Of a stretch of DNA of 64,000 bases, positions 15,935 to 25,838 are shown one piece after another. The notes beneath the pieces are model-generated. The model made no database searches and was not told where the DNA came from. It saw only the letters and a program-made list of their open reading frames with translations. The translations under genes and the position numbers were made by a program. The first letter of the stretch is position 1. Each line of letters opens with the position of its first letter. Source of the DNA: Treponema rectale. Lineage in GTDB: Bacteria > Spirochaetota > Spirochaetia > Treponematales > Treponemataceae. Location: NCBI RefSeq assembly GCF_014202035.1, contig NZ_JACHFR010000001.1:806001-870000 (forward strand). The letters run 5' to 3'.

Positions 15935-15970
15935 GTACTGAAAAAAAATGGTTGTGTGCCATCTCAGTAC
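15935..15970 (+). promoter_or_regulatory. Structured leader of rpsB, possible S2 autoregulatory element
   Basis: In the 147-base gap between maf and rpsB, GTACTGA (15935-15941) pairs with TCAGTAC (15964-15970). The small inner hairpin ATGG...CCAT lies inside. A nested fold before an r-protein gene suggests S2 feedback, but no known Rfam motif is recognised. Confidence 0.3.
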
Positions 15971-16069
15971 TACGAAATCATCCGGGCTGCTTTTGCAGTC
16001 ACGAGAATTAAGGTCAGGTGGAAGAATTCACCTTTTCAGGTAGAAAATCTTCCGGTGAAGGAGTTGATC

Positions 16070-16939
16070 ATGGCAGTTGTAACCATGAAGAGTCTTCTTG
16101 AGTCTGGAGTACATTTCGGACATCAGGTAAAGCGTTGGGATCCACGTATGAAGAAGTACATTTTTGCTTCTCGCAATGGAATTCACATCATTGATTTGCA
16201 GAAAACAATCACAGCTATTAAAGACAGCTATGAAGTTATCCGCAAGGTTGCCGCATCAGGCAAATCAGTTCTTTTTGTTGGAACAAAAAAACAGGCACAG
16301 CAGGCTATTGCAAAAGAAGCAGAACGCTGTGGAATGTTCTATGTAAATAACCGCTGGCTTGGCGGTACCCTCACAAACTTTGCAACAATTAAAAAGTCTC
16401 TTCTTCGTCTTAAGAAAATTGAAAAGATGGAAGTTGACGGTACATTTAACAATCTTACAAAGAAAGAAGTTGCTAACCTTCTCAAAGAAAAAGATAAGCT
16501 TACAAAGAATTACGGTGGAATGAAAGATATGAAGGAACTTCCTGGAGCTATCTTCATCATCGATACTCATAAAGAACAGATAGCTGTTGCTGAAGCTCGC
16601 CGCATGGGTATTCCTATCGTAGCAATCGTTGATACAAACTGTAATCCGGAAGGAATTGATTATCCTATTCCTGGTAATGATGATGCAATTCGTGCCATCA
16701 GCCTTTTCACTTCAATCATTGCAAATGCTGTTATTGAAGCTGATAATGAACAGGGTCTTAAGATTATTGAAACTCTTGGTGATGAAGATGATGTTCGTAC
16801 AGATGCTTCAACAAAGAGTGAAGATGAAGAAATCGTTGACTATTCAAACTATACTCCTACAGAAACAAAAGAAGAAGACCTTGAAGCTGATAAGAGAGAT
16901 GAACAGGAATTTGTTGACGAAGACAAATATACAAAATAA
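16070..16939 (+). CDS. rpsB: 30S ribosomal protein S2
   Basis: A 289-residue small-subunit protein. The family start [23 protein letters not shown], the block WLGGTLTNF and [19 protein letters not shown] near residue 190-210 are diagnostic. The C-terminus carries a long acidic extension (about 235-289, rich in D and E) compared with E. coli S2. The frame is open from 15956, but the ATG at 16070 follows GAAGGAG and matches the family start. It begins the run rpsB-tsf-frr-uppS-cdsA-dxr-rseP. Confidence 0.96.
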   Translation: MAVVTMKSLLESGVHFGHQVKRWDPRMKKYIFASRNGIHIIDLQKTITAIKDSYEVIRKVAASGKSVLFVGTKKQAQQAIAKEAERCGMFYVNNRWLGGTLTNFATIKKSLLRLKKIEKMEVDGTFNNLTKKEVANLLKEKDKLTKNYGGMKDMKELPGAIFIIDTHKEQIAVAEARRMGIPIVAIVDTNCNPEGIDYPIPGNDDAIRAISLFTSIIANAVIEADNEQGLKIIETLGDEDDVRTDASTKSEDEEIVDYSNYTPTETKEEDLEADKRDEQEFVDEDKYTK

Positions 16940-16966
16940 TTCAATTTCAATTAATCGGAGATACAT

Positions 16967-17800
16967 ATGGCTGTAACTGCTGCTATGGTAAAAGAACTGC
17001 GCGAAGCTACTGGCGCAGGTATGTTGGATTGTAAAAAAGCTCTTGCTGATACAAATGGCGATTTTGATGCAGCTGCTAAACTTCTTAAAGAAAAGGGTCT
17101 CGCAGCTGTTGCAAAACGTGCAGAAAGAGCTACTTCTGAAGGACGTATTTTTGTTCGTCAGGTAGGAAATAAAATTGCTGTTGCTGAACTTGTTTGTGAA
17201 ACTGACTTCGTTGCAAAAAATGCAGAATTTGTAGCCAGCGGAGAAAAAATACTTGATGAAGTATTTGCAAAAGGATACACAAAAGTAGAAAAAGAACTTA
17301 ATGACATTCTTCTTGATTTTGCAACACGCACACGTGAAAACATGTCTCTTTCAAAAGTTCTTATTGTAGAAGTTCCAGAAAATGCTGTTGCAGGTATTTA
17401 CGTACATTCTGACTTTAAGTCTGGTGCCGTTACAGTAATAAAGGGTTCTACAGATGATAGAGTAAAGGAATTTGCACGCGACTGCTGTATGCACCTTGCT
17501 GCATTTACACCTGCTTACATCAAGAAGGAAGATGTTCCACAGTCTTATATTGATGAACAGAAAGAAATCTTTACTGCTCAGATGGCTCAGGATGAAAAGA
17601 TGGCATCTAAACCTGAGAACGTTAAGGCTGGAATCCTTCAGGGAAAAATCAACAAGCATCTTGCTGAAATCTGTTTCGTTGACCAGATGTTTGTTAAAGA
17701 TGACAAAAAGTCTGTTGCAGCAAAACTTGATGAAGTTGCAAAAGAAGTTGGAGCAAAACTTGAATTCGGTCAGGTTGAGCTTCTTATTCTTGGTAAATAA
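16967..17800 (+). CDS. tsf: Translation elongation factor Ts
   Basis: A 277-residue nucleotide-exchange factor for EF-Tu. The signature LREATGAGMLDCKKAL is near the N-terminus, followed by the UBA-like helical part, then ETDFVAKN. Length is typical. It follows rpsB in the conserved order, with GGAGATAC ahead of the ATG. A hairpin follows at 17816. Confidence 0.97.
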   Translation: MAVTAAMVKELREATGAGMLDCKKALADTNGDFDAAAKLLKEKGLAAVAKRAERATSEGRIFVRQVGNKIAVAELVCETDFVAKNAEFVASGEKILDEVFAKGYTKVEKELNDILLDFATRTRENMSLSKVLIVEVPENAVAGIYVHSDFKSGAVTVIKGSTDDRVKEFARDCCMHLAAFTPAYIKKEDVPQSYIDEQKEIFTAQMAQDEKMASKPENVKAGILQGKINKHLAEICFVDQMFVKDDKKSVAAKLDEVAKEVGAKLEFGQVELLILGK

Positions 17801-17815
17801 TTAAATTCATAGAAT

Positions 17816-17841
17816 GGCGGTCTGCCGGCAGGCAGATCGTC
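17816..17841 (+). terminator. Terminator or attenuator between tsf and frr
   Basis: An 11-bp stem with two G-U pairs, GGCGGTCTGCC closing on GGCA, is followed by a T-rich run TTTCTTGTTTT. It would separate rpsB-tsf from the downstream genes, or partly attenuate them. The place is where pyrH sits in many bacteria. Confidence 0.7.
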
Positions 17842-17889
17842 TTTCTTGTTTTAAATGAAATGTAATGATATTTCTAAGGGGGATTCAAA

Positions 17890-18429
17890 ATGGCAGATAA
17901 TGAAAGCCGTATGGAAAAAACTGTAAATGCACTCAAGGATGAATACAATACAATCCGCACAGGAAGAGCAAGTGCATCAATTTTTGATAAAGTTCGCGTG
18001 GATTATTACGGAACTCCTACTCCGCTCAGCCAGGTTGGAACGATTTCAATTCCTGAAGCACGTATGGTAGTGGTTTCTCCTTTTGATAAGTCACTTATTA
18101 CTGAAATTGAAAAAGCTATTCAGAAAGCAGAACTTGGTCTTAATCCTTCAAATGATGGAAAGGTTATAAGAATTTCAATTCCGCCTCTTACAGCAGACAG
18201 AAGAAAGGAACTTGTAAAACAGGCAAAGACTACTGCTGAAAATTACCGTACAACTATCCGTAACATTCGTCGTGATGGTAATGATGAACTTAAAAAGCAG
18301 CAGAAAGCTGGAGAACTTACAGAAGATCAGCTTAAAACTGAAACTGATAAGCTTCAGAAACTTACAGATAAATACATAGAAGAAATAAATAAAGTTTACG
18401 AAGCAAAAGAAAAAGAAATAATGGAATAA
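17890..18429 (+). CDS. frr: Ribosome recycling factor
   Basis: A 179-residue factor that, with EF-G, splits post-termination ribosomes. The three-helix bundle and hinge are recognisable from NALKDEYNTIRTGRAS near the start, VDYYGTPTPLSQVG and TADRRKELVKQAK. The C-terminal helices end in KEKEIME. The start is preceded by AAGGGGGATT. It is followed four bases later by uppS. Confidence 0.97.
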   Translation: MADNESRMEKTVNALKDEYNTIRTGRASASIFDKVRVDYYGTPTPLSQVGTISIPEARMVVVSPFDKSLITEIEKAIQKAELGLNPSNDGKVIRISIPPLTADRRKELVKQAKTTAENYRTTIRNIRRDGNDELKKQQKAGELTEDQLKTETDKLQKLTDKYIEEINKVYEAKEKEIME

Positions 18430-18433
18430 TACG

Positions 18434-19144
18434 GTGGTAGATTCATTGGAAAAAGAAGGCTGTGTTCCTGTTCATGTAGGTATAATAATGGACGGAAACG
18501 GACGCTGGGCAAAACAGAGAGGCGGTATAAGAACAAACGGTCATTCTGAAGGACTGAAGCGTGCAAAGGAAATTGCAAAAGCAGCCAGTGATTTGAAAAT
18601 CAAGTATCTTACTCTCTATGTTTTTTCTACTGAAAACTGGAAGCGTACTCAGCAGGAAGTTGGTTTTCTGATGAATCTTATCCACGGACATTTGCTTGGT
18701 GAACTTAATTTTTATAAAGAGAACAAAATCCGTGTAAAACTTTTAGGTGATATAACAGGTCTGCCTAAGGGAATTCAGGAAGATATCATCGAATGTGAAA
18801 AAGAAACTGAAAGTTTTGACGGAACTACAATAAATCTTGCAATTAATTATGGCGGACGTAATGAAATATTACGTTCTGTCAGAAAGATTGCCGGACTTTC
18901 CCTTAAACCTGAAGAAATCCAGGAAAGTACTATTTCTGATAATTTCGATGTTCCTGAACTGCCGGATATGGACCTCCTGATCAGAACCGGTGGAGAAAAG
19001 CGCCTCAGTAATTTTATGTTGTGGCATGCTGCATATGCAGAATTAATTTTTTGTGATACACTATGGCCTGATTATAAAAGGGATGAATTTATAGGCCATA
19101 TAAATGAATTTCAAAATAGAACCAGACGTTTTGGAGCTGTATAA
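18434..19144 (+). CDS. uppS: Undecaprenyl diphosphate synthase
   Basis: A 236-residue cis-prenyltransferase that makes the lipid carrier for peptidoglycan and surface sugars. Motif HVGIIMDGNGRWAKQRG with the catalytic aspartate is at residues 14-30, and the downstream blocks YLTLYVFSTENWKR and LIRTGGEKRLSNFMLW are present. The likely start is GTG at 18434, a rare codon in this window, four bases after frr. Its product feeds envelope synthesis, in step with cdsA and dxr in the same run. Confidence 0.95.
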   Translation: MVDSLEKEGCVPVHVGIIMDGNGRWAKQRGGIRTNGHSEGLKRAKEIAKAASDLKIKYLTLYVFSTENWKRTQQEVGFLMNLIHGHLLGELNFYKENKIRVKLLGDITGLPKGIQEDIIECEKETESFDGTTINLAINYGGRNEILRSVRKIAGLSLKPEEIQESTISDNFDVPELPDMDLLIRTGGEKRLSNFMLWHAAYAELIFCDTLWPDYKRDEFIGHINEFQNRTRRFGAV

Positions 19145-19145
19145 A

Positions 19146-20030
19146 ATGAGTAAAGTTATTTCCAGATTAGGCATTTTTTTTATAGGTATACCTTTGGTTT
19201 TATGCCTTGTCTTTCTGAATTATTTTAATCACCTTCCCCTTCATGTTTTCTTAATACTGTCTTCTCTGCTTGTATGTAATGAGCTTTATAATATTTTTTC
19301 GTATAAGACAAAACTTCTTAACAGGGCTTTAATACTTGTGCTAAACACTGTCCTGCCTTTTTGTGCTGCCTTGATTGCAGTCCTGCCAGTATTTACAAAG
19401 CTTACTTTTTATTCTGCTGAGCATATTCTTGTGCTTGTACTTGTTGTAGAGATATTGATTGTCCTTTCTGTTGAAGTATTTTCTGCATCTGATTTTTCTG
19501 ATTCATTAATGAAAATGGCTGCTTCTTCATTAATTCTTGTTTACAGCGGTTTTCTTATGACTTATATTTCACGTTTTTCAATTGCAAGAATGGGTGAAAA
19601 GGATATTTCCAATCAGCTGATCGTTGCATTTCTTTTAATGGTGTATTTCTGTGACAGTTTTGCATGGTTTTTTGGAGTACTTTTTGGAAAAAATAATCGT
19701 GGAATAGTAAAAGCAAGTCCAAATAAAAGTCTTGTAGGTTTTTTTGGCGGAATTGCAGGATCTATTGGTGCAGGGATTTTAGTGCGCTATATATGGCCGG
19801 AGATTTTTTCCGGAAATATTATAAAAATTATTATTACTGGAGCTGTAATTTCCGTTTCATCGATTACCGGAGATCTGACAGAATCTGTATTTAAACGTTC
19901 TGCCGGTGTCAAAGATTCCGGTACAATGATTCCTGGACGAGGAGGAGTTTTAGATTCGTTTGATTCCCTTCTGATGTCTGCTCCTGTGTTCTATTACCTT
20001 ATAAAAGTGTTTTATGGGTTTAGTTTCTGA
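19146..20030 (+). CDS. cdsA: Phosphatidate cytidylyltransferase
   Basis: A 294-residue multi-span inner-membrane enzyme making CDP-diacylglycerol, the branch point to phospholipids. Several hydrophobic spans fill residues 5-200. The family signature [18 protein letters not shown] is near residues 245-262, followed by DSFDS rather than the usual DRxDS, a change worth noting. The frame opens upstream inside uppS, but the ATG at 19146 sits one base after the uppS stop and gives a normal N-terminus. The stop overlaps the dxr start (TGATG). Confidence 0.93.
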   Translation: MSKVISRLGIFFIGIPLVLCLVFLNYFNHLPLHVFLILSSLLVCNELYNIFSYKTKLLNRALILVLNTVLPFCAALIAVLPVFTKLTFYSAEHILVLVLVVEILIVLSVEVFSASDFSDSLMKMAASSLILVYSGFLMTYISRFSIARMGEKDISNQLIVAFLLMVYFCDSFAWFFGVLFGKNNRGIVKASPNKSLVGFFGGIAGSIGAGILVRYIWPEIFSGNIIKIIITGAVISVSSITGDLTESVFKRSAGVKDSGTMIPGRGGVLDSFDSLLMSAPVFYYLIKVFYGFSF

Positions 20031-21139
20031 TGAAAAAGAAAATACTTGTTCTTGGATGTACTGGTTCAATTGGCTCTCAGACTCTGGATATTGCACGTAA
20101 TTTTCCTGATAAATTTGAAATTTGTGGCTTAAGCTGCGGTTCTAATGAAAAAAAAATGGAAGAACTTTGCAGAGAATTTAACTGTAAAGGAACTGTTTTT
20201 TCAAAAGACGGAATTTCAGGAATAGAAAAACTTATAAAAGAAAGTTCTGCTGATATTGCTGTAAATGGAATTGCCGGTGCTGCAGGACTTGAACCTTCTG
20301 TTCTTGTAATAAAAAATAAAATAGATCTTGCCCTTGCAAATAAAGAAACGGTAGTTATGGCCTGGCCTATAATCAGGCGACTTGCACAGGAAAATCATGT
20401 ACAGATTCTTCCCGTCGACAGTGAACATTCTGCCATTTTCAATCTTACTCAGAAAATCGGTACAAAAAATATAAGTGAAATAATAATTACTGCCTCAGGC
20501 GGTCCTTTCAGGAATTACACAAAAGAACAGCTGCAGAATGTAACTGTAGAACAGGCTTTAAACCACCCTACGTGGAATATGGGACCAAAAATAACAATTG
20601 ACAGCGCCAGCCTTGCTAATAAAGGACTGGAAGTTATAGAAGCTGTAAGGCTTTTTGATTTTGATCCTTCAAGGGTAAAAGTTGTTGTTCATCCACAAAG
20701 TCTTATTCATTCCCTTGTGCGAACAAATGATGGTGTACTTTATGCACAGATCTCTGATCCTGATATGAGACATCCGATATTTGGCGCCCTCGTATGGCCT
20801 GAATATGAAAAGAATTATCTTACCCCTTTTGATCTTGCTGATCATGAAATGACATTTTATAAGCCAAGAATGGAAGATTTTCCTCTTCTTGGTGCAGCTT
20901 ATGAGTGTGCTAAAAAAGGTGCTTCCTATACAGTGGCTTTTAATGCTGCAAATGAGGTTGCCGTTCATGCCTTTTTAAATAAAGAATGTTCATTTATGGA
21001 TATTGCAAAGATAGTCAGTCGTACACTTGAAGCTGACTGGAGTGAAGTCCCGGATTCTCTGGATAAAGTTTATGAGGCAGATAAAAAAGCAAGGCTGTCT
21101 GCATCAGAGATTCTTAACTCAATACTCCGGAGCCGGTAA
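20030..21139 (+). CDS. dxr: 1-deoxy-D-xylulose 5-phosphate reductoisomerase
   Basis: A 369-residue NADPH-dependent enzyme of the MEP pathway that converts DXP to MEP, supplying isoprenoids for uppS. Rossmann motif [13 protein letters not shown] is at residues 9-21. The metal-binding PVDSEHSA, the flexible loop motif [14 protein letters not shown] and NKGLEVIEA are all present. It is translationally coupled to cdsA and followed two bases later by rseP. Confidence 0.96.
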   Translation: MKKKILVLGCTGSIGSQTLDIARNFPDKFEICGLSCGSNEKKMEELCREFNCKGTVFSKDGISGIEKLIKESSADIAVNGIAGAAGLEPSVLVIKNKIDLALANKETVVMAWPIIRRLAQENHVQILPVDSEHSAIFNLTQKIGTKNISEIIITASGGPFRNYTKEQLQNVTVEQALNHPTWNMGPKITIDSASLANKGLEVIEAVRLFDFDPSRVKVVVHPQSLIHSLVRTNDGVLYAQISDPDMRHPIFGALVWPEYEKNYLTPFDLADHEMTFYKPRMEDFPLLGAAYECAKKGASYTVAFNAANEVAVHAFLNKECSFMDIAKIVSRTLEADWSEVPDSLDKVYEADKKARLSASEILNSILRSR

Positions 21140-21140
21140 T

Positions 21141-22253
21141 ATGACGATTGTTATAGGTCTTTTAGCTCTAGGAATCCTTGTCCTGCTTCATGAGCTTGGA
21201 CACTTTATAGCAGCCAGACTGAACGGTGTCGAAGTTGAGGCTCTTTCCATAGGAATGGGACCGGTTCTTCTTCATAAGAAAATTGGCAGTGTTGATTACA
21301 GGCTTTCCCTGTTCCCTTTCGGAGGCTACTGTGCAATGAAAGGTGAAAATGAATTTAAGGAAGCTGTTGAAAACGGTTCTTCAGTTATAAGCAGTGATTT
21401 AAAATCATTTTACGGCACATATCCTTTAAGAAGACTTATAATTGCATTTGCAGGTCCCTTCACTAACTTTTTACTTGGATTTTTGTTTTTCTGTATGATA
21501 GCAGGCATTGGTTATGATTATTATACTGCCGGAACTACGGTTAGTATGGCAGATGAAAAATATGAAAACATCAGATCAACGGCTCATGAATCAGGAATGG
21601 AAAGTGGAGATACTGTGATTTCGATAGATGATGTTCCGGTAAAAAATTTTTCTGAAATGGCTGAGTACATAACTCTTCATCCTGATGAAGATGTCAGTAT
21701 TACCGTCCTGCGTAACGGAGAAGAAAAAAGATTTAATGTATACGTTCTTCTTGATAAAGATACTGGTGCCGGAAAAATAGGAATAATAAGTGATCCGTCT
21801 TCCATAACAAAAGAACATTATGGCGCTTATTCTTTTATTGATTCAATAAAACTTGGCGCTGAGCAGACATGGAATGTTGCCTCATGGACTATAAAAAGTG
21901 TCGGCATTCTTTTTAAGGGAATAAACTTTACAAAAGCACTTTCCGGTCCTGTAAGGATATCTTCAATTATGGGTGATACTGTAAAAGAAGGATATAAAGA
22001 GAGTTTTTCTGTAGGAACTGTTTCTACCCTTCAAATTTTAGCAATTATCAGTATTTCACTTTTCTTTACAAATATGCTCCCGATACCCGTCCTTGACGGG
22101 GGGCTTATTCTCTTTGCCCTGATTGAATGGATTTCAAGAAGGAAAATGAATCCTAAAGTTCTTTTATACATACAATACGCGGGAATTGCCCTGCTTGTAT
22201 CTTTGATGGCTTTTGCCTTTATATGTGATTTTATGTTCTTTATTAAAAAATGA
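21141..22253 (+). CDS. rseP: RIP metalloprotease (RseP/site-2 protease)
   Basis: A 370-residue inner-membrane zinc protease that cuts membrane-embedded regulators such as anti-sigma factors. The zinc motif HELGH lies in the first span (residues 18-22). A single PDZ domain fills about 125-210. The second zinc motif NMLPIPVLDGG is near 310. Only one PDZ domain is seen, as in Gram-positive homologues, against two in E. coli. The ATG at 21141 is chosen over a frame start inside dxr because GGAG precedes it and the HExxH span follows. It overlaps the next gene's upstream ATG. Confidence 0.94.
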   Translation: MTIVIGLLALGILVLLHELGHFIAARLNGVEVEALSIGMGPVLLHKKIGSVDYRLSLFPFGGYCAMKGENEFKEAVENGSSVISSDLKSFYGTYPLRRLIIAFAGPFTNFLLGFLFFCMIAGIGYDYYTAGTTVSMADEKYENIRSTAHESGMESGDTVISIDDVPVKNFSEMAEYITLHPDEDVSITVLRNGEEKRFNVYVLLDKDTGAGKIGIISDPSSITKEHYGAYSFIDSIKLGAEQTWNVASWTIKSVGILFKGINFTKALSGPVRISSIMGDTVKEGYKESFSVGTVSTLQILAIISISLFFTNMLPIPVLDGGLILFALIEWISRRKMNPKVLLYIQYAGIALLVSLMAFAFICDFMFFIKK

Positions 22254-22261
22254 GGTTTGAT

Positions 22262-24232
22262 ATGAAAGCTTTTAAGAAAATTTTATTTACATGGATGTTT
22301 TTTACAGGAACCTTCATATGGGCTCAACCTTTTATTTCGACACAGTCTCACGAAGGCGCTGTTACATCAATTTTTTCCTTTGATTCAAAGGCTTCTTCTG
22401 ATGGAAGTTTTTATTCAGCAGGAAAAGATGGTTTTATAATAAAATGGGATGCGGTAGATGGAATCGGAGAACAGTATCAGATTACTGATTTACAGATTCA
22501 GACCATCGTAAGAAATCCCGTAACTTCAGATATTGCAGTTTATGAGACTGATGGAATTTCTACATTCAGAATAAGCGTTCTTGATTCAAAATCATTTTCG
22601 AGAAGATATACAAAAAGATATTCAAGTGCAGTAAGCATGCTTTCTTTTTCTGAAGGCGGAACTTATCTTTTTGTAGGAACAACCAGCGTAAACGGAATGT
22701 ACATTCTTGATGCAAAAACAGGTGTTACAAAAAAACAGCCGTCTGATATTTCAGGTATAATTACCTTCGTTAAATCCGGACCATCTGAAAAAACAGCATT
22801 GTTTTATTCAACTTCGGGATACCTTTATTATTATGATCTGGAAAACATGGGAGTTTTTAAGAAATTTTCTGTTGAAAACCAGCTTAATCAGATAAAACTT
22901 TTTGGTAACAGCCGCTTTTTTGCCGGCGTACGTGGAAACAGCATAAGTATCTATGATGCAGCATCAGGAAAAAAACTTATTCAGGAGTCTGCTTCATCTC
23001 CGTTACTGTGTTCCAGTGATACAGATTCTGAATCAGAGGGACTTTATTTTGTTACTTCCATGGGAAAAAATAATGTAATCAAGATTATAAAAAGCGAAGA
23101 ACTTCTTGCCTATTCAAGGGCTATGCAGAAACGGGAGACTTTACCTAAAACTCCTGCTGACAGTGTCGTAAAAACTTTTACATCATTGAGAAACAGGGAT
23201 TCTTTTACGGCTATAGGAAAAGATTCCAGTAAAATAATTCTTGGAACTTCCAGTGGAAATATTTATACCGTAAGTGACATTCCTGAAAGTGAAATGTTTA
23301 CTCTTGAGGCTATTACTGAAAAAATGTACCGCCGTATTTATGACATTACAAATGACGGAGAGGATTTTTATATGCTGACTGAAGATACGATTTACAAGTC
23401 TTCATTTGACACGATGAATATTGAAAGCGTAGCCCGTAATCCAGGATATGAAAATATCATTCATTATGGTTCTTCTGTAATTCTCTGGACAAAAAACAGC
23501 CGTAAAAATGTTCAGATTATTGATCTTTCCCAGGAGGGAGCATCTGCGAAACTTCTTTTTACTCCAAAAAGCGAATTGAAGACACTCAGGCTTTGTTCAG
23601 ACAGTCTTGTATATGTTGCAGGTAATAAAACAGTAGGAATTTATAATTTTAATACAAAACGAAATACTGAAGTTTATTCCGGTATTTCAGTACAGGATGC
23701 AGTTTTGACATCTGAAAACATGCTTTACATTGCTAAATCTGCAGTTTCAGAAAATGATTCTCCTCTTGTAACAATGAATATTTCTACAAAGGAAATAGTT
23801 CCTGCAGCATTTGAAGGTAATGTTGTATTTTCTTTAAGTTTTGATGAAGAGAATACGGAATTTCTTTACGGTATCGTCGTCAGCAATTCAAACGGAACAT
23901 CAAATTCAAAAGTATTTTCATATAACTTGAATTCTAAGAAAACTACGGAACTCCTTCGTCTTGCAGATGAAGACAGTTCTGCATTTACAGTACTTTATAC
24001 CCCTGTAATTTATACAAATCTTGGAAAAAATCAGGTTTATGCATGTAATACGGAAACAAAAAAGAATATGCTTTACAGACGTTCTTCCAGTTTGCCGTTA
24101 AAAGTAGAAAGAATTGGAAGCAGAATTGCTGTACTTAACAGAAACGGAAGCATTTCATGGTATACAACTACATCACAGGCTGCAGAAACTGACTGGTATC
24201 TGACAGTTAATAATGAATGGTTTGAACGTTAA
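22262..24232 (+). CDS. Secreted WD40-like beta-propeller protein
   Basis: A 656-residue exported protein with a signal peptide ending at IWAQ (residue 22). The mature part has repeated blade-like units such as SHEGAVTSIFSF...DGSFYSAGKDGFIIKWDAVDG (first blade, close to WD40). Further blades follow, for example SMLSFSEGGTYLFVGTT and VYVAGNKTVGIYNFNTK. Two seven-bladed propellers would fit the length. It ends the rpsB-to-rseP run, with start set by GAGG ahead of ATG 22262. No catalytic residues are evident, so a scaffold role in the periplasm is inferred. Confidence 0.8.
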   Translation: MKAFKKILFTWMFFTGTFIWAQPFISTQSHEGAVTSIFSFDSKASSDGSFYSAGKDGFIIKWDAVDGIGEQYQITDLQIQTIVRNPVTSDIAVYETDGISTFRISVLDSKSFSRRYTKRYSSAVSMLSFSEGGTYLFVGTTSVNGMYILDAKTGVTKKQPSDISGIITFVKSGPSEKTALFYSTSGYLYYYDLENMGVFKKFSVENQLNQIKLFGNSRFFAGVRGNSISIYDAASGKKLIQESASSPLLCSSDTDSESEGLYFVTSMGKNNVIKIIKSEELLAYSRAMQKRETLPKTPADSVVKTFTSLRNRDSFTAIGKDSSKIILGTSSGNIYTVSDIPESEMFTLEAITEKMYRRIYDITNDGEDFYMLTEDTIYKSSFDTMNIESVARNPGYENIIHYGSSVILWTKNSRKNVQIIDLSQEGASAKLLFTPKSELKTLRLCSDSLVYVAGNKTVGIYNFNTKRNTEVYSGISVQDAVLTSENMLYIAKSAVSENDSPLVTMNISTKEIVPAAFEGNVVFSLSFDEENTEFLYGIVVSNSNGTSNSKVFSYNLNSKKTTELLRLADEDSSAFTVLYTPVIYTNLGKNQVYACNTETKKNMLYRRSSSLPLKVERIGSRIAVLNRNGSISWYTTTSQAAETDWYLTVNNEWFER

Positions 24233-24250
24233 TGTTTTTTTAGAATAGAA

Positions 24251-24300
24251 AAAACCGGCTATAAATTCTGCAAAAAGCTTCAAAAGTTATAGCCGGTTTT
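24251..24300. terminator. Bidirectional terminator between propeller gene and glgA
   Basis: A perfect 14-bp stem AAAACCGGCTATAA with its complement, between convergent genes, flanked by A-run and T-run. Confidence 0.9.
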
Positions 24301-24318
24301 TATATTTATTCATAGTTA

Positions 24319-25797
24319 TTAAAAGCGGCTGCAGCCTCTTGCAAGTGCTTCTTTATAAACCTGAACGTATTTTGAAGATGCTTCATCCCATCCGAAGGTT
24401 TTTTTCATTCCAGCCTTCTGCATCTTAAGAATATGATCTTTTTTGTTATAGTAAGCCCATACTGCCCATCCTACCGTGTCGTAAACGGCACCTGGCGTCA
24501 GCTGATCAAAAACAAAGCCTGTACCGTCCCCTGTCTTTTCATTGTAATTATCAACAGTATCAGCAAGTCCACCAGTACGTCTGACAATAGGAAGAGTTCC
24601 GTAAAGCATTGAATAAATCTGGTTTAATCCGCAGGGTTCATAGCGTGACGGCATAAGGAAAAAATCACTTCCGGCTTCTATAAGATGGCTGAGTGCATCA
24701 TCATAGCCTATGTAAGCCCTTAAATTAGGAAGCTTGGACTGCAGGGTATTGATTTCATTTTCACACCATGTTTCTCCGCTTCCTAAAATTGCAAACTGAA
24801 CTTTCATGTTTGCGCATATGTTGAATATGGAACCGTAAGTCGGTGCAAATACTTCTGCTATTCCTTTCTGATCAACAAGTCTTGTAACAATGCCTACTAC
24901 AGGAATATCTGGATTTACTTCAAGACCCATACGCTTCTGAAGTTCAGCCTTACATTTTGTTTTTCCGCTCAAATCTTTTGCAGAATAGTTTGCAGGAATT
25001 TTTTTATCAATTTCAGGATTCCACTGTCTTAAATCAGCTCCATTTAGAATTCCTCTTATTACATCGCTGCGAACACGCAGAAGACCGTCCATACCGAACC
25101 CTCCTTCTGCTGTTTGAATTTCGCGGGCGTATGTCGGAGAAACAGTTGTAATCATGTCCGCACAGGAAACTCCTGCCTGAAGAAAATTAATGGCCCCGTT
25201 ATGTTCAAAACCTGCACCGTAATAAAGTCCCCAGTCTATGCCGAGAGCTGGAAATTTATCTTTTCCATATACTCCCTGATAGCCCTGATTATGAATTGTA
25301 AGTACGGATGCAGTATTTTCAAATCCGCAGTAGCGGCATACATTTTTTAGAAGCACAGGTGCAAGAGATGTTGACCAGTCATGGGCATGTATTATATCCG
25401 GATACCAGCCGAGCTTTCTGCATAACTGAAATGCTCCATGGTTTAATACTGCAAATCTGTAAGGATTATCATGAAAATCTGTTTCTCCCGGGACTCCATA
25501 AATACCATCCCTTCCGAAACACTGTTCATGATCAATAAAATAAACGCTGACTTTTTCTTCACCAGGCATTTTTGTCGTATAAACCGCACTCCAGGTTTCT
25601 TCATTTCCTGCAGCTATTGCCATTGGGCCGGGAAGAAGTTCCAGCTTCTTCCTGTCGATTTTATAGTAGCGGGGCATTACAATTTTTACATCATGACCTT
25701 CTCTTGCAAGCTGAATTGAAAGGGCACTTACCATGTCTGCAAGTCCGCCTGTTTTTGCAAACGGCACTGCTTCTGCTGTAACCATAAGAATCTTCAT
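24319..25797 (-). CDS. glgA: Glycogen synthase
   Basis: A 492-residue GT5 glucosyltransferase that extends glycogen from ADP-glucose. The ADP-glucose motif KTGGLADMV lies at residues 15-23. The catalytic blocks HAHDWSTSLAP and PSRYEPCGLNQIY near the C-terminal domain are complete. Length matches bacterial GlgA (about 480). The upstream frame start is rejected: the ATG at 25797 follows GGAG and gives the family N-terminus MKILMVTAEA. Storage polysaccharide synthesis is implied; no other glg genes are visible nearby. Confidence 0.95.
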   Translation of the reverse strand: MKILMVTAEAVPFAKTGGLADMVSALSIQLAREGHDVKIVMPRYYKIDRKKLELLPGPMAIAAGNEETWSAVYTTKMPGEEKVSVYFIDHEQCFGRDGIYGVPGETDFHDNPYRFAVLNHGAFQLCRKLGWYPDIIHAHDWSTSLAPVLLKNVCRYCGFENTASVLTIHNQGYQGVYGKDKFPALGIDWGLYYGAGFEHNGAINFLQAGVSCADMITTVSPTYAREIQTAEGGFGMDGLLRVRSDVIRGILNGADLRQWNPEIDKKIPANYSAKDLSGKTKCKAELQKRMGLEVNPDIPVVGIVTRLVDQKGIAEVFAPTYGSIFNICANMKVQFAILGSGETWCENEINTLQSKLPNLRAYIGYDDALSHLIEAGSDFFLMPSRYEPCGLNQIYSMLYGTLPIVRRTGGLADTVDNYNEKTGDGTGFVFDQLTPGAVYDTVGWAVWAYYNKKDHILKMQKAGMKKTFGWDEASSKYVQVYKEALARGCSRF

Positions 25798-25838
25798 ATA
25801 TCCACACTCCTGTATCAGAAATGACAAAAGCCTTTTTA

